Source: DATDPM01 sp963841995 (GTDB lineage: Bacteria; Pseudomonadota; Alphaproteobacteria; DATDPM01). Taken from it: 64,000 nt of DNA. The stretch is taken from assembly GCA_963841995.1 (NCBI GenBank), contig CAWJEX010000012.1, forward strand, positions 62,001-126,000, in the 5' to 3' direction. A program made the position numbers and the translations under genes. Under the pieces are notes generated by a model. The model was not told the origin of the DNA, did not search any database, and saw nothing but the letters and a program-made list of their open reading frames with translations. Of the stretch, positions 1 to 8,245 are shown one piece after another (position 1 is the stretch's first letter; every line of letters begins with the position of its first letter).

Positions 1-245
1 ATCACATCGGCCGCCAGGCGCTTGCCGGCAAGCTCGAAAGACGTCCGGGTACGCGTTGAATTTTCGAAGAAAAGATTAATCAGCGTCCGGCCGCGAAGCG
101 AGCTCAGCTTCTTGTCGGTGCGGCGGTTCTGATCGACATAGGATTCGGCGAGATCGAGGAGAATCGTAATCTCGTCCGGCGAAAGCCCTTCGATGCCCAG
201 CAAATGCCGGTGAGGAAAGCGGGTGTTCCGAAGGGGCGTACTCAT
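1..245 (-). CDS. pyrB: Aspartate carbamoyltransferase catalytic chain, N-terminal part (runs off the window)
   Basis: The first 81 codons on the minus strand start at the ATG at 245-243. They contain the carbamoyl-phosphate-binding signature FFENSTRTRTSFELAGKRL, which is diagnostic of aspartate/ornithine carbamoyltransferases. The preceding LLGIEGLSPDEITILLDLA segment is typical of alphaproteobacterial PyrB. The enzyme condenses carbamoyl phosphate with aspartate in the first committed step of pyrimidine synthesis. The C-terminal three quarters, with the aspartate-binding domain, lies outside the window. The upstream CoA-transferase is on the same strand, 66 bp away. Confidence 0.93.
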   Translation of the reverse strand, partial: MSTPLRNTRFPHRHLLGIEGLSPDEITILLDLAESYVDQNRRTDKKLSSLRGRTLINLFFENSTRTRTSFELAGKRLAADV

Positions 246-311
246 TAAAAACGGATCATACGCATCTCGAGCCCCATAGGGCAAGCGGCGCGGGCATGCG
301 AGTTTGAGCCA

Positions 312-1520
312 CTAAATCACCCCGCGGCGGCGTAATCCGTCGATTTGACCGGGCTTTAGGCCCAGAAGCTCGTGCAAAACTTGAGCCGTATGTTGGCCGA
401 GAGTTGGCGGCGGACGGCGGTACGAGACCGGACTTTCGGACATTTTTATCGGGCTGCCGATAAGCCGGACCGGCTCGTCGGTCGCCGAATGGGGCATGGC
501 GATTTCCATATTGCGGGCTTTGACCTGAGGATCGGCGAAAACCTGATCGATGGCGTTGATCGGGCTGCAGGGCACATTCACTTTGGTCAGGCCTTCGACC
601 CAATGGCGGATCGGATGGGCGGCGATGAGGTCGGCAATGACCGGGGTGAGGCTATCGCGGTTCCGCAAACGCTGGGCATTGGTGGAATAGCGAGGATCGG
701 CGGCCAGCTCGGTTCGTCGGCAGAAGGCGCAAAACCGTTCGAATTGGGCATCATTGCCGATCGCCAGAATCAGCAGTTCGTCGGCGGCGCCGAAGACCTG
801 GTAGGGCATGATATTGGGATGCTGGTTGCCGAACCGGCGCGGCACTTGGCCGGAGGTGAGATAGTTCTGGCCGACATAGGATAGCCAAGCCACCTGGGAA
901 TCGAGCAAAGCCATATCGATGAATTGGCCGTGGCCAGTCGCGTCGCGATGGCGCAGCGCCGCCAGAATCGCCACCGCCGCATACATGCCGGTCATCAGAT
1001 CCGCTATGCCCACACCCACTTTCTGCGGCGGTCCGCCGGGTTCGCCGGTGACGCTCATGATCCCGCCCATGCCCTGGACCAAATAGTCGTAGCCGGCGCG
1101 CTTGGCGTAAGGCCCGGTATGGCCGAAGCCCGTCACCGAGCAATAAATAAGCCGCGGAAACCGGTCCTTGATCTGCTCGTAAGCCAGCCCGTATTGGCTG
1201 AGATTTCCGGTCCGGAAATTCTCGATCACCACGTCGCAATGAGCGATGAGCGACCGCGCCAATTCCTGGCCTTCGCTGCTGGTGAGGTTGAGGGTGAGGG
1301 AGCGCTTATTCCGGTTGGCGCTCATGAAGTAGGCGCTTTCGCCGGTTTCCTGGCCTGCGGCGTCTTTAAGATAAGGCGGGCCGAGGCCGCGGGAATCGTC
1401 GCCGGTTCCGGGCCGCTCGATCTTGATCACATCGGCGCCAAGATCGCCCAGAATCTGGGTGGCGCTGGGGCCAGCCAAAACCCGGGTGATGTCGAAAACG
1501 CGGATACCGGAAAGCGGCAT
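312..1520 (-). CDS. CaiB/BaiF family (class III) CoA-transferase
   Basis: 402 aa, the usual length for the family. It begins with the typical MPLSGIRVFDITRVLAGP and GDLGADVIKIERPGTGDD segments. The catalytic aspartate is expected in VGIADLMTGMYAA (about residue 174), and the YDYLVQGMGGIMSVTGEP block precedes it as in formyl-CoA:oxalate CoA-transferase relatives. Members move CoA between carboxylic acids. Candidate substrates include succinate with a mesaconate-, oxalate- or carnitine-like acid, but the substrate cannot be read from sequence. It stands alone between pyrB and ruvX, so context does not help. Confidence 0.9.
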   Translation of the reverse strand: MPLSGIRVFDITRVLAGPSATQILGDLGADVIKIERPGTGDDSRGLGPPYLKDAAGQETGESAYFMSANRNKRSLTLNLTSSEGQELARSLIAHCDVVIENFRTGNLSQYGLAYEQIKDRFPRLIYCSVTGFGHTGPYAKRAGYDYLVQGMGGIMSVTGEPGGPPQKVGVGIADLMTGMYAAVAILAALRHRDATGHGQFIDMALLDSQVAWLSYVGQNYLTSGQVPRRFGNQHPNIMPYQVFGAADELLILAIGNDAQFERFCAFCRRTELAADPRYSTNAQRLRNRDSLTPVIADLIAAHPIRHWVEGLTKVNVPCSPINAIDQVFADPQVKARNMEIAMPHSATDEPVRLIGSPIKMSESPVSYRRPPPTLGQHTAQVLHELLGLKPGQIDGLRRRGVI

Positions 1521-1595
1521 AGTCGAACCGTGATCTGTGCAGGCGCTGGCCAGCCGCTGCTATATAAAGAAGAGTGCCCTCTACCGCAATGAAAG

Positions 1596-2057
1596 CTAAT
1601 TTCTGAGCCGGTCGAGCACGCCCTGGAGGATATAGGCGGCGGCCACCTTGTCCACGAGCTGGGCCCGGCGCTTGCGGGATAGATCGGCCTCGAGCAGGCT
1701 CCGCTCGGCGGCCACCGTCGAAAGGCGCTCGTCCCAGAAGGCGATCTCGATGTCGAATTTGCCGAGCAGATTGGCGGCGAATTGGCGGGTCGATTGGCAG
1801 CGCGGCCCTTCGCGCCCGTTCATTTCCACCGGCAGTCCGACGACCAGGGCCCCGACATGGCGCGCATCGATGATGCGCTTCAACGCCGCGCTGTCTTCGC
1901 GAAGACCGTTCCGGCGCAGGGTTTCGAGGGGCGAGGCCACCGTCAGCGACGCGTCCGATATGGCGAGTCCGATGGTCTTGCTGCCCACGTCGAGGCCCAG
2001 CAAACGCTGGCCCGGACGCAGGTTTTCCTTCAATTCCGCGGGATTGCGGATCGCCAT
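1596..2057 (-). CDS. ruvX: Putative pre-16S rRNA nuclease / Holliday junction resolvase YqgF
   Basis: 153 aa with the RNase H-like fold signature LLGLDVGSKTIGLAISD near residues 19-35, the VVGLPVEMNGREGPRC strand-turn and FWDERLSTVAAE carrying the conserved acidic/Arg residues. In E. coli YqgF trims the 5' end of pre-16S rRNA. A Holliday-junction role has also been proposed. It is divergent from gatCAB, an arrangement common in alphaproteobacteria. Start ATG 2057-2055 is followed directly by a recognisable N-terminus. Confidence 0.93.
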   Translation of the reverse strand: MAIRNPAELKENLRPGQRLLGLDVGSKTIGLAISDASLTVASPLETLRRNGLREDSAALKRIIDARHVGALVVGLPVEMNGREGPRCQSTRQFAANLLGKFDIEIAFWDERLSTVAAERSLLEADLSRKRRAQLVDKVAAAYILQGVLDRLRN

Positions 2058-2155
2058 GACGGGTGTTACCTTCCGCCCGATTTTGAGGCCCCAAACCTAG
2101 ATACACACCGAAATAGCGCAAGAAAATCCGTGCCCCTTTTGGGCCCCAGGCCCTG

Positions 2156-2200
2156 CAAAGCCCAGACGCGCAAAGCCCAGACGCGCAAAGCCCAGACGCA
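2156..2200. repeat. Three tandem copies of a 15-bp unit
   Basis: The unit caaagcccagacgcg occurs three times in a row in the ruvX-gatC intergenic region, with the last copy ending in a instead of g. It lies 30-75 bp upstream of gatC and would be transcribed in the gatC leader if the promoter is upstream of it. No function is evident; slipped-strand expansion is likely. Confidence 0.85.
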
Positions 2201-2232
2201 AACGGGCGGCGGTTCCGGAGTCACTTAACATC

Positions 2233-2520
2233 ATGTCCCTCGACAAAGCCACAGTGGCGCATATCGCGGCGCTCGCCCGGATCAAATTGAAGGAAGACGA
2301 GCTCGAGCGCATGGCCGGCGAGCTCAGCCGCATCCTCGATTGGATCGAGCAACTGAACGAGGTGGCGGCGGAAAACGTCCCGCCGCTCGCCAGCGTCGTC
2401 GATACCAAGCTGCCGTTCCGCAAGGATGTCGTGACCGACGGCAACTACGCCGCCGATATCGTCGCCAATGCGACCGACGCCGCCCACGGCTTTTTCACCG
2501 TGCCCAAGGTCATCGAATGA
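2233..2520 (+). CDS. gatC: Asp-tRNA(Asn)/Glu-tRNA(Gln) amidotransferase subunit C
   Basis: 95 aa, the family's normal length, opening with MSLDKATVAHIAALARIKL, the conserved GatC start. It contains LDWIEQLNEVAAENVPPL and ends with a HGFFTVPKVIE tail, typical of GatC. GatC is the small bracing subunit of the GatCAB complex, which converts Glu-tRNA(Gln) and Asp-tRNA(Asn) to the amidated forms in the cytosol. Its stop overlaps the gatA start (ATGA), indicating translational coupling. Confidence 0.97.
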   Translation: MSLDKATVAHIAALARIKLKEDELERMAGELSRILDWIEQLNEVAAENVPPLASVVDTKLPFRKDVVTDGNYAADIVANATDAAHGFFTVPKVIE

Positions 2521-3995
2521 CGGCGGCCCTGCCTGAGCTTTCGATTGCCGAAGCCCGCGATAAATTGAAAGCGAAGGAAATCAGCGCGCGGGAATTGACC
2601 GCGGCGCATGTCGAGGCGATGGCAGCGGCCAAATCGCTCAATGCCTTCATCACCGAAACGCCGGAATTGGCAATCCAACAGGCTGACGAATCGGATGCGC
2701 GGCGCAAGCGCGGCGAGGCGGGAGCCATGGAAGGCATCCCGATCGCGATGAAGGATTCGTTCTGCACCAAGGACGTTCTCACCACCGCCGGCTCGCATAT
2801 CCTGGACGGCTTCAAGCCGCGCTATGAATCGACGGTCTCCGCCAATCTGTGGCAGGCGGGGGCGATCATGCTCGGCAAGGCGAATCTCGACGAATTCGCC
2901 ATGGGCTCGTCCAATATCACCAGCCATTACGGCGCGGTCGAAAACCCGTGGCGCAGGCGCGGCGACAACCGGCCTTTGGTTCCCGGCGGCTCGTCGGGCG
3001 GATCGGCGGCGGCGGTTTCAGCCCGCATTGCCATGGGAGCGACCGGGACCGACACCGGCGGTTCCATTCGCCAGCCCGCGGCTTTTTGCGGCATCGTCGG
3101 GATCAAGCCGACCTATGGCCGCTGTTCGCGCTGGGGGATCGTCGCCTTCGCGTCATCCCTCGATCAAGCGGGGCCGATGACGCGGAGCGTTCGTGATGCC
3201 GCGATCATGCTTGGCGCCATGGCCGGCCACGATCCGAAGGATTCCACTTCCGCGCCGCGCCCCGTTCCCGATTTCGAAAAGGCGCTCACCGGGAACATCA
3301 AGGGCCTCAAGATCGGCGTGCCGAAAGAATACCGGGTCGACGGCATGTCGCCGGAAATCGTCGCGATGTGGGACCGCGGCTTGGAATGGCTGAAGGCGGC
3401 AGGCGCCGAACCCCGTGAAATTTCCCTGCCTCACACAAAATATGCGCTGGCGGTGTATTACATCATCGCGCCCGCCGAGGCGTCTTCGAATCTGGCGCGC
3501 TACGATGGCGTCCGATTCGGGCTTCGGGTGCCCGGCGAAAATCTAAACGAGATGTATGAGAACACCAGGGCCGAGGGTTTCGGCGCGGAAGTGCGGCGGC
3601 GGATTCTGATCGGCACCTACGTCCTCTCCGCCGGCTATTACGATGCTTATTATAAGAAAGCGCAGCGGGTGCGAAGCCTCATCGCGCGAGATTTCAAACA
3701 AGCCTTCGAGCACGTCGATGTGATCTTGGCACCCACCGCACCCACGCCCGCCTTTGCGATCGGCGAGAAAATGGACGATCCCATCGCCATGTATTTGAAC
3801 GACGTGTTCACGGTTCCCGCGAGCTTGGCCGGATTGCCGGCGATGTCGGTTCCCGCCGGCCTTTCCGCCGACGGCTTGCCGCTCGGCCTCCAGCTCATCG
3901 GCAAGCCCTTCGACGAAGAGACGGTGCTGCGGGCCGGCGGCGTGATCGAAGAAGCTGCCCAGTTCAAGCACAAGCCGCAGGCGGTTGCAGGATGA
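2517..3995 (+). CDS. gatA: Asp-tRNA(Asn)/Glu-tRNA(Gln) amidotransferase subunit A
   Basis: 492 aa amidase-signature protein. The Ser-cisSer-Lys triad is visible: Lys in GIPIAMKDSFCTKD, the Ser pair in VPGGSSGGSAAAV and the nucleophile region GTDTGGSIRQPAAFCG. GatA hydrolyses glutamine and feeds ammonia to GatB. The start at 2517 was chosen over an upstream in-frame ATG (2340) because it gives the canonical N-terminus and an ATGA overlap with gatC. gatB follows about 0.7 kb downstream, separated by a hairpin cluster and a small secreted-protein gene. Confidence 0.97.
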   Translation: MTAALPELSIAEARDKLKAKEISARELTAAHVEAMAAAKSLNAFITETPELAIQQADESDARRKRGEAGAMEGIPIAMKDSFCTKDVLTTAGSHILDGFKPRYESTVSANLWQAGAIMLGKANLDEFAMGSSNITSHYGAVENPWRRRGDNRPLVPGGSSGGSAAAVSARIAMGATGTDTGGSIRQPAAFCGIVGIKPTYGRCSRWGIVAFASSLDQAGPMTRSVRDAAIMLGAMAGHDPKDSTSAPRPVPDFEKALTGNIKGLKIGVPKEYRVDGMSPEIVAMWDRGLEWLKAAGAEPREISLPHTKYALAVYYIIAPAEASSNLARYDGVRFGLRVPGENLNEMYENTRAEGFGAEVRRRILIGTYVLSAGYYDAYYKKAQRVRSLIARDFKQAFEHVDVILAPTAPTPAFAIGEKMDDPIAMYLNDVFTVPASLAGLPAMSVPAGLSADGLPLGLQLIGKPFDEETVLRAGGVIEEAAQFKHKPQAVAG

Positions 3996-4030
3996 GAGCA
4001 GAATCGAAATCGCGTATTCGACCCCCCTAA

Positions 4031-4151
4031 TCCTCCCCCGCAAGGAGGGAGGGGAAGGCGTCCCCGCTCAATCTCTTACTCCTTCCCCGGAAGAAGGAGA
4101 GAATGAAGCCGCTACTCAATCTCTTATCTCTTCCCCCTCGATGGGGGGAAG
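4031..4151. repeat. Cluster of three GC-rich stem-loops after gatA
   Basis: Three hairpins follow one another: about 4031-4054 (CCTCCC/GGGAGG), 4079-4099 (CTCCTTC/GAAGGAG) and 4130-4151 (CTTCCCCC/GGGGGAAG, loop tcgat). The spacers before the second and third hairpins share the string ctcaatctctta, so the unit itself is repeated. This resembles dispersed intergenic palindromes of other proteobacteria. It could attenuate or terminate transcription between gatA and the next gene, but no T-tract follows, so terminator function is unproven. Confidence 0.7.
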
Positions 4152-4192
4152 GAAGGGTGGGGTGAATGTGCAGCAGCAAGTATAAGGTTTTG

Positions 4193-4678
4193 ATGATCAA
4201 CAAATTGGTATTCGCGCGAATCGTATCGCTATCGTTATTCGCCTTCCTATTCGTGGGTGGAATGCAATGCGCGGCTGCCGACGAGAGCCGTTTCAATTTT
4301 GCGCATGATCAGGCTTCGGTGGTTCTTGCTTCCGGCGTTACGGCGGAAGCGTCAAGCGGCCTGCCGCCGGATTCCGAGATCATCAATGTCCTACGCGGCG
4401 GAAGACGGATATTGGGTATTTACGCGGGAAATCAGCCGGACAATTCGGTCACCAAAAACAATCCGCCGTCCAAGGAGACAATTGCCGGATTTACGGCGTT
4501 GAGCTATCGCGTTTCCAGCAAGAAGGGGCGATCCCGCCAAACATTCGTGCAGGTGAAAGACGAAGGATGGCCGAACGTCATTCATTTTTTCTATACCGGG
4601 GTTACCGACGACGAAGCGGATATTGCCGACAAGATAATCCAGTCTCTGCAAGTCAACGGCGCTGCGCCGCAGAAATAG
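4193..4678 (+). CDS. Hypothetical secreted protein between gatA and gatB
   Basis: 161 aa from the ATG at 4193. Residues 1-30 form a plausible Sec signal peptide (basic MINKLVFAR, hydrophobic IVSLSLFAFLFVGG, cleavage near CAAADES). The mature part has no family I recognise; it is a single small domain containing LRGGRRILGIYAGNQ and a Lys-rich SSKKGRSRQTFVQVKDEGW. An in-frame ATG at 4166 would put extra residues in front of the signal peptide, so 4193 is preferred. Its position inside the gatCAB cluster is odd and may be an insertion. Confidence 0.75.
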   Translation: MINKLVFARIVSLSLFAFLFVGGMQCAAADESRFNFAHDQASVVLASGVTAEASSGLPPDSEIINVLRGGRRILGIYAGNQPDNSVTKNNPPSKETIAGFTALSYRVSSKKGRSRQTFVQVKDEGWPNVIHFFYTGVTDDEADIADKIIQSLQVNGAAPQK

Positions 4679-4721
4679 CCCCAGAAGTAATGTAAAAGAG
4701 AAGTAACGGAAAGGTGCGTCA

Positions 4722-6167
4722 TTGCTGATCAAAGGCGAAACTGGCGAGTGGGAAATCGTCATCGGGCTTGAGGTCCACGCCCAGGTGGTCTCGAAAGCCA
4801 AGCTGTTTTCGGGCGCGGCCACCGATTTCGGGGCCGAGCCCAATTCGCAAGTTTCCTTTGTCGATGCGGCCATGCCCGGCATGCTCCCGGTCATCAACGA
4901 AAAATGCGTCGAGCAGGCGGTGCGAACCGGTCTGGGGCTCCAGGCCGAAATCAATCTGACCTCGGTCTTCGACCGGAAGAATTATTTCTATGCCGACCTT
5001 CCCGCCGGCTATCAGATTTCCCAATACACCCAGCCCGTGGTCGGCAAAGGAATGATCGTCCTCGATCTTCCCGACGGCAAGACGCGGGAGATCGGCATCA
5101 CCCGTCTCCACTTGGAACAGGACGCGGGGAAAAGCATGCACGATCAGCATCCCACCCAGTCTTATATCGATCTCAACCGTGCCGGCATCGCGCTGATGGA
5201 AATCGTGTCCGAGCCGGATCTGCGTTCGCCGGAAGAAGCGGGCGCCTATCTGCGCAAGCTCCGCTCGATCTTGCGATACCTCGGCACCTGCGACGGCAAC
5301 ATGGAAGAAGGCTCGATGCGGTGCGACGCCAACGTCTCGGTGCGCAAGCCCAACGGCCCGCTCGGCACGCGTTGCGAGATCAAGAACGTCAATTCGGTGC
5401 GGTTCGTGATGCAGGCGATCGAATTCGAGGCGCGGCGGCAAGTCGAGGTTCTCGAAGGCGGCGGCCAGATCCGGCAGGAAACCCGGCTCTACGATTCCGG
5501 CAAGGGCGAAACCCGCCCCATGCGGAGCAAGGAACACGCCCACGACTACCGCTATTTCCCCGATCCCGATCTGCTGCCGCTGACTCTCGATCCGAACTGG
5601 GTCGAGGACATCAAGCGCACGCTCCCCGAATTGCCGGACGACAAGAAAGACCGGTTCATCCGCGATTACGGCTTGTCCGCCTACGATGCCGGGGTTTTGG
5701 TCGCCGAGCGCGAGACTGCCGATTTCTATGAAGCCGTCGCCAAGAATCGCGATCCGAAAATCGCCGCCAATTGGGTGACCGGCGATTTCTTCGCGGCGCT
5801 CAACCGGATGGGCCGGGGCATCGCCAATTCGCCGGTTTCCGCCGCGCATTTGGGCGGGCTGGTCGATCTCATCGGCGACGGCACGATCTCGGGCCGCACC
5901 GCCAAGGAAGTCTTCGAGATGATGCTGGAGACCGGCAAGACCGCCGCGGCCATCGTCGAGGAAAAGGGCCTTCGCCAGGTTTCCGACGAAGGGGCGATCG
6001 CCGCCGCCATCGATCAGGTGCTGGCCGCCAATCCTGACAAGGTCACGGAATTCAAGGGCGGCAAGGACAAGCTGTTCGGCTTCTTCGTCGGCCAGGTGAT
6101 GAAGGCGACAGGGGGCAAGGCCAATCCGGCAAAGGTCAACGGACTCTTAAAACGCAAGCTTTCCTGA
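4722..6167 (+). CDS. gatB: Asp-tRNA(Asn)/Glu-tRNA(Gln) amidotransferase subunit B
   Basis: 481 aa with the hallmark opening GEWEIVIGLEVHAQVVSKAKLF-type segment, DRKNYFYADLPAGYQISQ, HLEQDAGKS, RCDANVSVR and CEIKNVNS. The C-terminal YqeY-like tRNA-binding tail contains FFVGQVMKATGGKANP. GatB holds the kinase/transamidase site that activates the mischarged aminoacyl-tRNA. The reading frame begins with TTG at 4722, preceded by ggaaagg 6-12 bp upstream. No ATG gives the conserved N-terminus, so TTG is the likely start. Confidence 0.96.
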   Translation: MLIKGETGEWEIVIGLEVHAQVVSKAKLFSGAATDFGAEPNSQVSFVDAAMPGMLPVINEKCVEQAVRTGLGLQAEINLTSVFDRKNYFYADLPAGYQISQYTQPVVGKGMIVLDLPDGKTREIGITRLHLEQDAGKSMHDQHPTQSYIDLNRAGIALMEIVSEPDLRSPEEAGAYLRKLRSILRYLGTCDGNMEEGSMRCDANVSVRKPNGPLGTRCEIKNVNSVRFVMQAIEFEARRQVEVLEGGGQIRQETRLYDSGKGETRPMRSKEHAHDYRYFPDPDLLPLTLDPNWVEDIKRTLPELPDDKKDRFIRDYGLSAYDAGVLVAERETADFYEAVAKNRDPKIAANWVTGDFFAALNRMGRGIANSPVSAAHLGGLVDLIGDGTISGRTAKEVFEMMLETGKTAAAIVEEKGLRQVSDEGAIAAAIDQVLAANPDKVTEFKGGKDKLFGFFVGQVMKATGGKANPAKVNGLLKRKLS

Positions 6168-6255
6168 GCTTCTCCAGCGGTTTCGCGTTTAGAGGATTTT
6201 AAACAAAGTTCCCTAGGCTTCTAAGCTCAGCCGCGAAGGATCGCGGGAGCGGGTC

Positions 6256-6624
6256 ATGAAGCAAGATCACGTCACCGACAGCGAATTCCTGGACGATGTG
6301 GAGCAGAATTTCGGCGCGCCGGAATATAACCGCCGGCTGACCGACAAGATTCTGGCCGCCTTCAACCATGCCTATGCCGCCGGCGAGCGGGATGTCGCCC
6401 GCCAGCTTCGCGCGATCCTGGACGAGATCGAGCGCCGGGTGAAGAAGCTCGGCCGCAAGCGCCAGCGCAACGGGGCGGTGGAAGAGGCGGACCGCTGGAT
6501 CGCTTTCGTTGACGCCCGGGATCATTACCGGGAGGTCAGCAAGGACCCCCGCTTCAAGGCGTCCGAGGTCGGCGAGGCCCTGGATGAAATGAAAGAGGCC
6601 TTCCGGAGCTGGAGCCTTACTTAG
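6256..6624 (+). CDS. Conserved hypothetical protein, 122 aa
   Basis: The ATG at 6256 follows a gggagcggg ribosome-binding stretch. The protein is small, soluble, highly charged and predicted mostly helical (LTDKILAAFNHAYAAGERD, RAILDEIERRVKKLGRKRQ). No signal peptide, membrane segment or metal motif is seen. I do not recognise a named family, although the composition suggests a conserved cytosolic alphaproteobacterial protein. It lies between gatB and tRNA-Ser on the same strand. Confidence 0.8.
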   Translation: MKQDHVTDSEFLDDVEQNFGAPEYNRRLTDKILAAFNHAYAAGERDVARQLRAILDEIERRVKKLGRKRQRNGAVEEADRWIAFVDARDHYREVSKDPRFKASEVGEALDEMKEAFRSWSLT

Positions 6625-6709
6625 GCCGTTATCCACCCATCCTTAGGCTTTTCCCAGGAATTTTCGCGGGTTAAGGCGGGCCGGGGAAACCGGCACCCGG
6701 CTTGAAGCG

Positions 6710-6738
6710 TTGACAGGGCATGATGCGGTTTGTAGAAC
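6710..6738 (+). promoter_or_regulatory. Sigma-70 type promoter for tRNA-Ser
   Basis: A perfect -35 TTGACA at 6710-6715 is followed after 17 bp by the -10 TAGAAC at 6733-6738. This puts the transcription start around 6745, a few bases before the mature tRNA 5' end at 6750. The geometry fits a strong stable-RNA promoter. Confidence 0.8.
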
Positions 6739-6749
6739 CCGCGTACTGC

Positions 6750-6843
6750 GGAGGGGTGGCCGAGAGGTCGAAGGCGGCGGTTTGCTAAACCGTTATAGGG
6801 CCCAAAAGCCTTATCGTAGGTTCGAATCCTATCCCCTCCGCCA
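6750..6843 (+). tRNA. serX: tRNA-Ser (anticodon GCU), CCA encoded
   Basis: 94 nt with the acceptor stem GGAGGGG (6750-6756) pairing with CCCCTCC, then discriminator G and an encoded CCA at 6841-6843. The anticodon loop TTGCTAA carries GCT, reading AGC/AGU serine codons. There is a long class II variable arm (cgttatagggcccaaaagcc region) and a T loop ttcgaat. The long variable arm plus the G discriminator are serine identity elements. The symbol is generic. Confidence 0.97.
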
Positions 6844-6958
6844 TTTCCCGAAACTCTAAATTCCCGACCCAATAATTTCCTCGTTTGCGCCGCCCAACGC
6901 GGCGTCAAAAATGCATCGTAACGATGAACGTGACGATAGCGTAACGACCGCTGTAACA

Positions 6959-7004
6959 GCCAACGTTTCGACCGCGTTACAGCCAGCGTTTCGACCGCGT
7001 TACA
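6959..7004. repeat. Two tandem 23-bp repeats in a 420-bp non-coding stretch
   Basis: The units at 6959-6981 and 6982-7004 differ at one position (gccaacg/gccagcg, then tttcgaccgcgttaca). They sit among several scattered gtaacg words and a short gacagg-rich stretch (about 7028-7053). The whole stretch 6844-7266, between the tRNA and the next gene, shows no convincing gene and no classic terminator. Confidence 0.8.
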
Positions 7005-7266
7005 ATCAACGTAACGAAACGCCCTTAGACAGGACAGGACACAGACAGGACAGAAAATAAAAAAGATTGAGGAGGGATTGCGCGAGCGGCGCGAAGCGTA
7101 TATCATTGATTTTACAAATAAATATAGGTTTTTAGCCGCTTAATTGTGGATGCGATCCGATGACTCTTCGCTTCGGTTTCGATTTTCCTGTTTGCCTTGC
7201 TGGCGCCGATTGCGCCTGTTCGGATCGGCCGGCGAAACGGCGGCAACGCCGAGGAGCTTCAACCCA

Positions 7267-8020
7267 ATGAACGACGCCGCCAACAAAGTCGCCAGCGTCA
7301 CCTTCGCCTTCTGGATCATGAAAATCTGCGCCACCACGGTCGGCGAAACCGGGGGCGATTTGCTGTCGATGACGCTGAATGTCGGCTATGCCGTCAGTTC
7401 GCTCATTTTGATCGGCTTTTTTCTGGTGACTCTCGCCGCGCAGCTTCGATCGAGAGCCTATCATCCGTTTCTGTATTGGGCGGTCATCCTTTCCACCAGC
7501 ACGGCCGGAACGACGATGTCGGATTTCATGGATCGCACGCTTCATCTCGGCTATGCGACGGGTTCCGCAATCCTGGTCACGATTTCTGATCTCGGTTCTC
7601 GCCGCGTGGCGCTTCAGCACGGGTTCCCTGTCCGTCGATCACATCAGCAAGCCGAAGGTCGAAGCCTTCTACTGGACGGCGATTCTGGCCTCGAACACTT
7701 TGGGAACGGCGCTCGGCGATTTTATGGCGGATAGCTCGGGTCTCGGCTATGCAGGCAGTAACCTCATTATTTCCGGCGCCATCGCCGCCATCGTGCTCGC
7801 CTATTATCTGACCTCGATTTCCCATACCGCATTGTTCTGGGCCGCCTTCGTGCTGACCCGGCCTTTCGGCGCGACGATGGGTGATCTTCTCACGAAGAAT
7901 CCGGACAGGGGCGGGCTTGGCTTCGGGACGATCGGCTCTTCTGCGGTGCTGCTTTCGATCCTGCTGATCTTCATCTTGATGAGCATGAGGAACGAACGGA
8001 AGCAACCGTCCGGCGCGTAA
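7267..8020 (+). CDS. COG4705-type multi-pass membrane protein (interrupted by a +1 frameshift)
   Basis: Start ATG 7267 has gaggag about 10 bp upstream. Two frames together make a roughly 250-aa protein of repeated units with membrane helices around DFM and GD motifs: GETGGDLLSMTLNVGY, TTMSDFMDRTLHLGY, LGTALGDFMADSSGLGY and GATMGDLLTKNP. Four internal repeats are typical of the COG4705 'membrane-anchored protein' family, whose function is unknown. The frame changes at 7583-7585: removing one T from TTT joins GSAILVTI to LISVLAAWRFSTGSLS seamlessly. Sequence error is more likely than decay. Confidence 0.8.
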
Positions 8021-8245
8021 ACGCCGGAGTGGAACTCGGCGGGCATTCATCGACCTTACGGAAAGAACGCGATACCGTCCTGGATGATTGGGCGAATGGT
8101 AGGGCTGCAACTGGTGGTCGCATTTTGCCCTAACAGGTTGCCGCGTCGGCGGGGTAAAAAACGAAATTGGTTGCGGAGGTATGCAACCCCGGGGCATCTA
8201 GAAAAAAACAGGCTGCCGGGGCGGAAAGCGGGGGATTTTTTCGGA

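Noticed and set aside
4719..5849. A 376-codon frame antisense to gatB, and similar long frames antisense to kdpD (25506-26609) and aas (21750-23075)
   Set aside because: All lie opposite genes with complete family motifs; open antisense frames are expected at this GC content.
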